Assembly (NCBI GenBank): GCA_904502115.1
Contig: CAJGDW010000043.1
Coordinates: 1-11,673 of the forward strand
Direction: 5' to 3'
DNA: 11,673 nucleotides
Source of the DNA: Paludibacteraceae bacterium
GTDB taxonomy: Bacteria > Bacteroidota > Bacteroidia > Bacteroidales > Paludibacteraceae
Shown in pieces: positions 1-6,052 of this stretch (position 1 is its first letter; each line of letters begins with the position of its first letter). The position numbers and the translations under genes were made by a program. A model generated the notes under the pieces. The model was not told the DNA's origin and searched no databases. It was given only the letters and a program-made list of their open reading frames with translations.

Positions 1-515
1 CGGCCGTGTATGCTTAGGGCAGCTATGCCTTCGTCTTGCAGCCTTTCTGCCAAATCAACAATAATTTTACTGCTATCGTCCCAGCCCAAACGGGTTTTTA
101 CGGTAACAGGTGTCTTCACCGCATTTTTTACCGCTTTGGTAATGGCCAACATGCGAGGAATATCGCGCAAAAGCCCTGCTCCAGCTCCCTTGCCTGCCAC
201 CTTTTTTACAGGGCAACCAAAGTTAATATCAATGATGTCGGGATGGGCACTCTCGGCAATCTGAGCAGCCTCTGCCATGGCTACGGGGTCTTTACCGTAT
301 AGCTGAATAGCCACAGGTCTTTCTTCGTCGCTAATGGTTAGCTTCTGTTCGGTACGCGATACGCTGCGTATCAAGGCATCGGCCGAAATAAACTCGGTAT
401 ACACCATATCGGCCCCGTAACGTTTACAAAGCATCCTAAAATTAGGGTTGGTAACGTCTTCCATCGGCGCCAAAAAAAGCGGATTTTTAGAAAAGGTAAG
501 GTGTGCTATTTGCAT
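1..515 (-). CDS. dusB: tRNA-dihydrouridine synthase, DusB type (partial, 3' end outside window)
   Basis: This flavoenzyme family reduces specific uridines in tRNA to dihydrouridine with FMN and NADPH in the cytoplasm. Reading the minus strand from the ATG at 515-513 gives 171 residues before the window ends. The start MQIAHLTFSKNPLFLAPMED is the usual Dus opening, with the FMN-site APM at residues 16-18. The segment NFGCPVKKV at 98-106 carries the catalytic cysteine, C101, close to its place in E. coli DusB. KTRLGW and LSIHGR follow, and the reading is open to the edge. The usual family length is about 320-330 residues, so roughly half is missing. The gene lies behind the large secreted-protein gene on the same strand but is separated from it by a terminator and has its own -7 box. 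The Dus family is certain; the DusB subtype rests on the NFGCPVKKV context. Confidence 0.95.
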   Translation of the reverse strand, partial: MQIAHLTFSKNPLFLAPMEDVTNPNFRMLCKRYGADMVYTEFISADALIRSVSRTEQKLTISDEERPVAIQLYGKDPVAMAEAAQIAESAHPDIIDINFGCPVKKVAGKGAGAGLLRDIPRMLAITKAVKNAVKTPVTVKTRLGWDDSSKIIVDLAERLQDEGIAALSIHG

Positions 516-536
516 GGGTACGAATTCTTATTTCTG

Positions 537-544
537 CAAAGTTA
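537..544 (-). promoter_or_regulatory. Promoter -7 box for dusB
   Basis: The minus strand reads TAACTTTG here, an exact TAnnTTTG Bacteroidota -7 element, 21 bases before the dusB ATG. I see no good TTTG at the -33 distance; that position falls inside the terminator hairpin of the upstream gene. The start of transcription would lie only a few bases past the box, giving a very short leader. Confidence 0.6.
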
Positions 545-582
545 ATAAAAAAATCGGCGAAACGATGTCCGTCTCGCCGATT
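545..582 (-). terminator. Rho-independent terminator of the large secreted-protein gene
   Basis: A 9-bp perfect stem (552-560 with 574-582, AATCGGCGA and its complement) is extended by an inner ACG/CGT pairing (562-564 with 570-572) around a 5-base loop. Read on the minus strand it is followed at once by a run of T residues (551 downward). It lies 19 bases past the stop codon of the 601-3930 gene, so it ends that transcript before dusB. Confidence 0.88.
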
Positions 583-600
583 CGTTATAAGAGGTTGGTT

Positions 601-3600
601 TTACTTTTTAATAAACTTGCTCACTCTGTTGCCGCAACGTGCAATGTACATGCCCGTAACAAGGTTTTCGGTGGGCAAAACGGTGGTGGGCCCTGCTACG
701 GCTTGGCTCAATACCAATTTGCCGTTCAAATCGAATACGTTAATTTGATTTTCTTGCTCCGATTCGTTCATGAACACCGAAATTTGCTGAGTGGTGGGGT
801 TAGGGTACAAAATCATGGCAAGGGGCATTTCGTTGCTGGTAGACTCGTTTACCGATGTAATCTCGTTCGAGAAACCAAAGGGTTGAGTACAGGTTTCGCC
901 AAATACGTTGGTAATGAATGCACGCACATAAATACCTTGGTAGCCTTCGTAGCTAAAGGTTTTGCCGTGACCTACTACGGTCGATCTGCGCGACGAGTTA
1001 GCGTTCGATGTTTTATCGGTAGAGTAAATCCATTTTACATCGCCGTTGGCCTCGATGGTGATGGTTTTATTTACTTCATCTACCACAATGCTGGTAATGC
1101 GTGGAGCCTTGCCCTCGCCGCTGCCTTTGGGTTCGTAGCAGAAGTAGCTGTTACCGTTTATCATAGCGGTTTTTAAGGCAGGAGTGCTTAGCTCTGGCAT
1201 AAGCATAAAGTTGTAGTTTCTAAATAGTTGGCCATCGTTGTGGGTGTCATCGCCCGAGTAGCCAAATACGGCTTTGTTAGGCATGGTACGGTCCAAAATT
1301 TGGTCCCACAAAATGCGGTCGTTGGCACGACGGTTGCCTTGGTTGTACACTTCCAAACCTACCAACGAAGGATAGGTTTTAAAGTTGGTAGCATGCCATC
1401 CTGGGCCATTTTTAGCGGTTTCAGAATACGAATTATTCAGATCCCAGTATTGACCAGGGTGGTTAATAATTTGCAAACCGCCCAAGGCGTAGGTGTAAGC
1501 GTACGATTCTTGCAACGATGCAAACTCTTGTCCTTGACGACCAGTAAAGAAGTCGTTGTGGTGGTTAAATTGGCCACCGGTACGTTCGTCCCAACTGTTG
1601 GTGTTGTCTTTGCTCAATTCGTTACCAGGAACGGCTAGCATGCCCAATCTTTCGGGGTCGCGGTTTTCGTAACCAGGGGTAAATTGGCTAAGCATGGTCC
1701 AAGGATAGGTGTTGTAATCGTGGTCGGTTAGCGAAAGAATCTTGTAACCGGCTTGATGGTAACGGTCTATCACATAATGGGTGGTAAAGTTATTATCGGG
1801 GTCGTTCGATTGCAAAGTGTGGGTATGGAAGTTCGATTTGTATTGGTTAATGCTAGTCCAATCAATGTCCTTGTAAGGATTAAGGATTAGATTACCGTCC
1901 GATACATTGCCTTCCAACACTTTTACGTACACCGCTTTGTGTGCTTTGGTAGTTTCGCCATTTTTGGTAATGTCCAAATAGAAACCATAAATACCGCTTT
2001 GCGCATTGCTAATGGTGTAGTACTCTTCGCCATTGTTGCCTTTGGTCATGGTAATGGCACTAGACGATGCGTTGTTGTGGTTCATGCGGTAGCTAACATC
2101 AAATCCGTTTTTGTTGGTAATTTTTACTTTAACGGTAGTGGTACCGCCCACTCTAATTACAGCAGGTTCGCCTTTAAAGTATTCCAAGTCCACTCCAGTA
2201 GCACCCCATGCGGTTTCGGTAATGGTAATTTTGTTGGTCAAATACGAGTAAACAATGGTTGCTTTTAAGCAGTTGTCCGATACGCTTGCGCTGGCTACTT
2301 CTTTTTGATCCGATCCAGAGTTTACGCTACCATAGTGTACCGATACGGTTTTGTCGTCGGTAAAGGTAAGGTTAGCGCTTACTTCAAAGTTGCTGCCTGG
2401 GGTCATAATGGTACCATTGGCTCTAAAGTAATCTCTCGATGCAGCACCTTGGGTGTAGCTGCCATCGGCAAAGATGGCCACGCGTTGCCACGAGATGGTT
2501 TTGCGCGAATTTTTAAAACCAATATCGGTAGCAGATGCGTTCAATAAGTTTCCACTACAGTTGCTTCCGTCGTTCATGTTCCAGTAGTAAGAATAGCTTT
2601 TGCTATCTACAGGAATTTCTACAACAAGCAGTTGAGCAGGAGTAGCAATTTGACCATCCTTATAGAAAGTACCTTTGGTGGTTTGGTAGTTGGTACAACT
2701 AAGGGTAGTAGTGCCTTCGCCTTTCATAAAGGTCCAAGTGGTTTGGGTGGCATCGGTAGCAGCACGATTTTCTACAGCAAAGCTACGGTCTTCTACACTG
2801 GTAAGCGATGCATCTTCGCTAATGCCTTTTAGGTACTTAAATACCACAGGGAATTGAGTGCCCCAGGTTTTGTCGTCGTGCATACCAGTGGTGCTGTTCA
2901 GTTCTTTGATATCGGTGTAACCTGCGGTTGTTAGGTAGTTAATAAAGGTAGCATTGTCTTCCCTAACATAGTCCATATCGTTTCTAGCCGATGTAAACAC
3001 AAACTTGGTGTTGGTAGCAGTAGGGGTAAAGTCTTGCATGTAGGTAATTAAGTCTTCTTTGTTGTACCAGAACGATGGCGCAAACAAACCGCATGCGTTA
3101 AAAACGTTGGGGTGGTTGATGGCTGCGTAGTATGCGAACAAACCCGCTACATCGGCACCAGTAATGGTTCTGCTTTGTGCATCAACGGCATATTTTTGCT
3201 CTAATGCAGGAATAAAATCTTCTACTACACTTTCCAAGAAAGCATCTGCCTTGCCCGTGCCCATAAATTCTTCGTTTTCCCAAGGAGTAAATTCAGGCAA
3301 TTGAGCATAAATAACAGCAATAATGCCAGGATTTTGTCCATCCGATTCCATGTTTTCAATAGCGGTAGCTACATCCCACGAGTCGGAATAAAGGATTCTA
3401 TCGCCCATTTCGGTATCCGAACCCGCATCGCGGTAGCGCATGTGTCTGCCAAACATGTAGGTAACGGGGTAGGTGTTGTTGGCATCGTAGTTGCTGGGCA
3501 ATACAATTTGAACGGGGTAGTCTTTGCCATTAATGGTGTACACTTCGGTAATGCCAACGCTTTCGTACACTTTTAGCCATTTGGCTACCACATCGGGGTT

Positions 3601-3930
3601 GCCAATGGTTTTACGGTTGCTTACTTCGCCGCCCGATGCCGTTTTTTCTACGTAGTCCCAGCTGGGGCCGCAAAGGTATTTGTAGCCTTCTGATGCTTTT
3701 ACATCGTCGGCAGTAATACCCGCAATGGTAACGGTAAATTGGTCTTTGCCATCTACTTTAGTCATGGCCACAGCAGCTCCGGCCGACCAATTGGTTAGTT
3801 CGGGTAGTTCGCCCGTAACAAAGCATTGTTGGGTACCCGCTGGCACGTTAACCGTAAAAGTAACATCAGCCATAGCAGGGCTAAAGGCGTAAAATAACCC
3901 TGCCAACAGTAAGAGTAATGATTTTTTCAT
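601..3930 (-). CDS. Secreted multidomain protein: CBM20-like, esterase-like pseudoenzyme, PHP metallohydrolase, type IX sorting tail
   Basis: This 1109-residue protein starts with a signal peptide (1-21, cut after AMA). Residues about 22-115 resemble a CBM20 starch-binding fold (GELPELTNW at 40-48, later YKY and NRKT). Residues about 130-368 are an esterase D/enterochelin-esterase-like alpha/beta hydrolase domain. Its elbow, normally GxSxG, reads GADVAG (258-263), so the nucleophile is Asp260; the usual late His is present (H351). Residues about 375-580 are beta-rich and unassigned, and about 585-670 look Ig-like. Residues about 690-930 form a PHP domain of the CehA/McbA kind: HTH (702-704), LTDHD (734-738), E771, H824 and GDDTH (893-897) supply the metal ligands. 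An fn3-like stretch (about 943-1015) precedes a type A type IX secretion tail (YPNP at 1042-1045, ending KFIKK). The product should be exported and released or surface-anchored. The PHP substrate cannot be told from sequence. It has its own promoter and terminator. Confidence 0.93.
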   Translation of the reverse strand: MKKSLLLLLAGLFYAFSPAMADVTFTVNVPAGTQQCFVTGELPELTNWSAGAAVAMTKVDGKDQFTVTIAGITADDVKASEGYKYLCGPSWDYVEKTASGGEVSNRKTIGNPDVVAKWLKVYESVGITEVYTINGKDYPVQIVLPSNYDANNTYPVTYMFGRHMRYRDAGSDTEMGDRILYSDSWDVATAIENMESDGQNPGIIAVIYAQLPEFTPWENEEFMGTGKADAFLESVVEDFIPALEQKYAVDAQSRTITGADVAGLFAYYAAINHPNVFNACGLFAPSFWYNKEDLITYMQDFTPTATNTKFVFTSARNDMDYVREDNATFINYLTTAGYTDIKELNSTTGMHDDKTWGTQFPVVFKYLKGISEDASLTSVEDRSFAVENRAATDATQTTWTFMKGEGTTTLSCTNYQTTKGTFYKDGQIATPAQLLVVEIPVDSKSYSYYWNMNDGSNCSGNLLNASATDIGFKNSRKTISWQRVAIFADGSYTQGAASRDYFRANGTIMTPGSNFEVSANLTFTDDKTVSVHYGSVNSGSDQKEVASASVSDNCLKATIVYSYLTNKITITETAWGATGVDLEYFKGEPAVIRVGGTTTVKVKITNKNGFDVSYRMNHNNASSSAITMTKGNNGEEYYTISNAQSGIYGFYLDITKNGETTKAHKAVYVKVLEGNVSDGNLILNPYKDIDWTSINQYKSNFHTHTLQSNDPDNNFTTHYVIDRYHQAGYKILSLTDHDYNTYPWTMLSQFTPGYENRDPERLGMLAVPGNELSKDNTNSWDERTGGQFNHHNDFFTGRQGQEFASLQESYAYTYALGGLQIINHPGQYWDLNNSYSETAKNGPGWHATNFKTYPSLVGLEVYNQGNRRANDRILWDQILDRTMPNKAVFGYSGDDTHNDGQLFRNYNFMLMPELSTPALKTAMINGNSYFCYEPKGSGEGKAPRITSIVVDEVNKTITIEANGDVKWIYSTDKTSNANSSRRSTVVGHGKTFSYEGYQGIYVRAFITNVFGETCTQPFGFSNEITSVNESTSNEMPLAMILYPNPTTQQISVFMNESEQENQINVFDLNGKLVLSQAVAGPTTVLPTENLVTGMYIARCGNRVSKFIKK

Positions 3931-3941
3931 AAGCGTATGTA

Positions 3942-3953
3942 TTAAGATCTTAA
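3942..3953. promoter_or_regulatory. Perfect 12-bp palindrome in the leader of the large gene
   Basis: TTAAGATCTTAA reads the same on both strands. It lies 12 bases before the ATG of the 601-3930 gene, so it is transcribed and covers the likely ribosome landing region. It could be a second, shorter protein-binding site next to the 20-bp palindrome, or chance in AT-rich DNA. Confidence 0.35.
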
Positions 3954-3964
3954 CGACACAAAAA

Positions 3965-3984
3965 ATAGACTATATATAGTCTAT
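3965..3984. promoter_or_regulatory. Perfect 20-bp palindrome, likely operator or 5' stem-loop
   Basis: The half-site ATAGACTATA is followed by its exact complement, with no spacer and no mismatch. It directly abuts the -7 box of the minus-strand promoter (3985-3992), so it should cover the transcription start of the 601-3930 gene. That is where a repressor dimer commonly binds. In RNA the same bases could form an 8-bp stem with a UAUA loop at the 5' end of the message, so mRNA stabilisation is the alternative. Confidence 0.55.
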
Positions 3985-4016
3985 CAAAAGTATAGAAAAA
4001 AGTACTGATAAACAAG
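3985..4016 (-). promoter_or_regulatory. Promoter of the large secreted-protein gene
   Basis: On the minus strand the -7 box is TACTTTTG (3992 down to 3985), an exact TAnnTTTG match. CTTG (4016 down to 4013) lies 20 bases upstream as a near-consensus -33 box. The predicted start of transcription falls inside the adjacent 20-bp palindrome, giving a leader of about 50 bases. Confidence 0.68.
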
Positions 4017-4046
4017 ACTTTTCTGCAAAAAAAGCGGTGTGTCATT

Positions 4047-4069
4047 TTTTGTCGATGAAATGGACAAAA
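4047..4069. repeat. Inverted repeat in the divergent intergenic region
   Basis: TTTTGTC (4047-4053) and GACAAAA (4063-4069) are exact complements separated by 9 bases. The repeat lies between the two divergent promoters, upstream of both. It could be an activator site, but seven-base arms in AT-rich DNA are weak evidence. Confidence 0.3.
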
Positions 4070-4112
4070 TTTATGGGGTGCAAAAATAGACTTTTAAAAA
4101 AGTGGTTCTAGT

Positions 4113-4144
4113 TTTGAATTTAAACAGAAAATAATTTAACTTTG
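4113..4144 (+). promoter_or_regulatory. Promoter of the small exported-protein gene at 4206
   Basis: TTTG (4113-4116) and TAACTTTG (4137-4144) are separated by 20 bases, an exact match to the Bacteroidota sigma-factor consensus. Transcription would begin around 4150, leaving a leader of about 55 bases with an A-rich stretch directly before the ATG. Confidence 0.8.
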
Positions 4145-4205
4145 ATGTTATCAATTAAAAACCCTTTAGTGTTCAGCGAGTAAGTTTAACTAAAAATAAA
4201 TAATT

Positions 4206-4619
4206 ATGAAAAAGTATGCACTTGTTTTATTGAGTTTTTTGTGTCTCGGCTTAATGGCGAACGCACAAACTGTAAAAGACATCTTTACACCCGAAGTAGT
4301 GAAACAGATGAATTCAGCCCTTCCTCAACAAATAGAAGAAGGAGTGTCACTTGACAACATCTTTATAGAAGATAACTATTTTGGAATGACTATTGGTATT
4401 GATGAAAAGGTGATGAAAATGAGCGATGTACGTAGTGAATTTTCATCGGTAAGTGGGGTAGAACTAGCCCAATTGATGTTTAGTGATGATCCTACCGTTC
4501 CAAAATTGCTAGTAATGTTAAATATTGGTTTAAAAATGGTATTTGTTTCGCAACAAACAGGCGAAAAATATATTCGTACCGTTGGTGTTCAAGATTTTGC
4601 AGCAACCTATAGTTACTAA
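4206..4619 (+). CDS. Small exported protein of unknown function (137 aa)
   Basis: I do not recognise a family. The N-terminus has Lys-Lys, a hydrophobic core and ANA followed by Gln21, a normal signal peptidase I site after residue 20. The Cys at 13 lies inside the hydrophobic core and does not fit a lipobox, so a soluble periplasmic or secreted form is expected. The mature part is about 117 residues with alternating polar and hydrophobic stretches and one hydrophobic run at about 100-115 (KLLVMLNIGLKMVFVS). There is no cysteine in the mature chain and no catalytic motif I can name. The start is set by the good promoter at 4113-4144, the A-rich leader and the signal peptide beginning at the first Met. 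It is a single-gene unit: promoter before, strong hairpin after. It is transcribed divergently from the large secreted protein, so the two could share regulation, but nothing in the protein shows a link. Confidence 0.85.
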   Translation: MKKYALVLLSFLCLGLMANAQTVKDIFTPEVVKQMNSALPQQIEEGVSLDNIFIEDNYFGMTIGIDEKVMKMSDVRSEFSSVSGVELAQLMFSDDPTVPKLLVMLNIGLKMVFVSQQTGEKYIRTVGVQDFAATYSY

Positions 4620-4641
4620 TAAATATATTTAACCATCTAGC

Positions 4642-4667
4642 CCAAGAGTGCGCTCTTGGTTTTTTTT
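4642..4667 (+). terminator. Rho-independent terminator after the small exported-protein gene
   Basis: A 7-bp perfect stem CCAAGAG/CTCTTGG (4642-4648 with 4653-4659) with loop TGCG is followed by eight T residues (4660-4667). It lies 22 bases after the stop codon and isolates this gene from the U32/AsmA operon. Confidence 0.92.
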
Positions 4668-4719
4668 ATGTCACTACTTTTACCAAAGTGCGAGATTATG
4701 AAGGGTTTAGTAAAATAAA

Positions 4720-4751
4720 CTTGCACAATTGCCGTTATGGTAGTAACTTTG
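4720..4751 (+). promoter_or_regulatory. Promoter of the U32/AsmA operon
   Basis: CTTG (4720-4723) and TAACTTTG (4744-4751) are 20 bases apart; the -7 box is exact and the -33 box is one base off TTTG. Transcription would start near 4757, about 20 bases before the ATG at 4778. This supports that ATG rather than an internal one. Confidence 0.73.
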
Positions 4752-4777
4752 CGAGTTAATTTGCGACTTTTATTGCT

Positions 4778-6052
4778 ATGAGCCAAGAATTGCTTTGTCC
4801 AACACTACTAGGTAGTAGAGAAGAGTATGAAATTATGGCCCCTGTTGGGTCGTGGGAAAGTTTGGCAGCTGCGTTGCAAGCAGGTGCCGACTCGGTGTAT
4901 TTTGGCATTGAGAAATTAAACATGCGTAGCCACTCGTCCAGCAATTTTACGCACGACGATTTGCGCGAAATTGTGTCACGATGCAACCAAAAGGGAGTTA
5001 AAACCTACCTTACCCTTAATACCGTATTGTACGATAACGACTTGGAAGCCATGCGTGCCATTGTCGATACCGCTAAAGAAGCAGGCATTAGTGCTATTAT
5101 TGCCGCCGATGTGGCAGCCATGCAATACGCTTGCAGTCAGGGTGTTGAGGTGCATCTTTCTACCCAACTAAACATTGCCAACGTAGAAGCCTTGCGTTTT
5201 TACGCCCAATTTGCCGATGTAGTGGTGTTGGCGCGCGAGCTATCGCTCAATCAGGTAGCCGAAATTTACCGTGCCATCGAAGAAGAAAATATTTGCGGTA
5301 AAAACGGCAAAAAAGTACGCATCGAAATGTTCTGCCATGGTGCACTTTGCATGGCGGTGTCGGGCAAATGCTATTTAAGTTTGCACGAGTTTAACCGCAG
5401 CGCCAACCGTGGCGCTTGCATGCAAGTTTGCCGCAGAGCTTATACCGTTTTAGACAAAGAAGGCGATGTAGAATTGGACGTAGACAATGCCTATATCATG
5501 TCGCCCAAAGATTTAAAAACCATCCATTTCATCAATAAAATGATGCAATCGGGGGTACGGGTATTCAAGATAGAAGGACGCGCCCGTGGCGCCGAATATG
5601 TTAAGCATGTAGTCAGTGCTTACCGCGAAGCCATTGATAGCTGTTTAGACGGCACTTTTAGCGAAGAAAAAATTGCACAGTGGGACGATAGCTTATCGCG
5701 TGTATTCAACAGAGGTTTCTGGAACGGTTACTATTTGGGTCAACGTTTGGGCGAATGGAGTCCTCGTTACGGTTCGTCGGCCATCGAAAAGAAAATGTAC
5801 ATCGGAAAAATTACCAACTACTTCAAGAAAATTGGCGTGGCCGAATGTGTCCTAGAAACCCAAGATTTAAAAATTGGCGATAAAATTTTGGTAACGGGCG
5901 AAACTACTGGAGCATACGAAGATACCATTACCGAATTGCGCCTCGACTTACAACCCGTTCAGGAAGTAAAAAAAGGCGATGTGTTCTCTATCAAAACCAC
6001 GGAAGCATTGCGTCGAAACGATAAACTCTTTAAAATAGTTACAACCGCATGA
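4778..6052 (+). CDS. U32-family (TrhP/RlhA-like) Fe-S protein, probable RNA hydroxylation
   Basis: The family was first called peptidase U32. Its studied members TrhP and RlhA use prephenate-derived chemistry and an iron-sulfur cluster to hydroxylate uridine 34 of tRNA or a cytidine of 23S rRNA. The 424-residue protein opens with the U32 start at residues 18-25 (YEIMAPVG). The family signature lies at 183-201: E183, F185, HGALC ending at C191, GKC at 196-198, S201. Four cysteines with cluster spacing are visible: C191, C198, C214 and C218, the last pair in RGACMQVCRR. FKIEGRAR (263-270) is the conserved late motif. The end (LFKIV) matches the short TrhP class (about 420-450 residues), not the longer RlhA class, so tRNA ho5U34 formation is the better guess; the exact target is inference. 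Its stop overlaps the next start by four bases. Confidence 0.9.
   Translation: MSQELLCPTLLGSREEYEIMAPVGSWESLAAALQAGADSVYFGIEKLNMRSHSSSNFTHDDLREIVSRCNQKGVKTYLTLNTVLYDNDLEAMRAIVDTAKEAGISAIIAADVAAMQYACSQGVEVHLSTQLNIANVEALRFYAQFADVVVLARELSLNQVAEIYRAIEEENICGKNGKKVRIEMFCHGALCMAVSGKCYLSLHEFNRSANRGACMQVCRRAYTVLDKEGDVELDVDNAYIMSPKDLKTIHFINKMMQSGVRVFKIEGRARGAEYVKHVVSAYREAIDSCLDGTFSEEKIAQWDDSLSRVFNRGFWNGYYLGQRLGEWSPRYGSSAIEKKMYIGKITNYFKKIGVAECVLETQDLKIGDKILVTGETTGAYEDTITELRLDLQPVQEVKKGDVFSIKTTEALRRNDKLFKIVTTA

Noticed and set aside
448..1176. A 242-codon open frame on the plus strand
   Set aside because: It runs antisense across the dusB start and the end of the large secreted-protein gene, has no promoter or domain, and reads as typical shadow sequence.
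4047..4069. Strong regulatory call for the TTTTGTC/GACAAAA inverted repeat
   Set aside because: It is kept only as a weak repeat, because seven-base arms in AT-rich DNA are expected by chance and it does not sit on a promoter element.
4778..6052. Functional collagenase/peptidase annotation for the U32 protein
   Set aside because: The family name is historical; the cluster cysteines and overall length fit the TrhP/RlhA RNA hydroxylation members, and no protease active site can be named.
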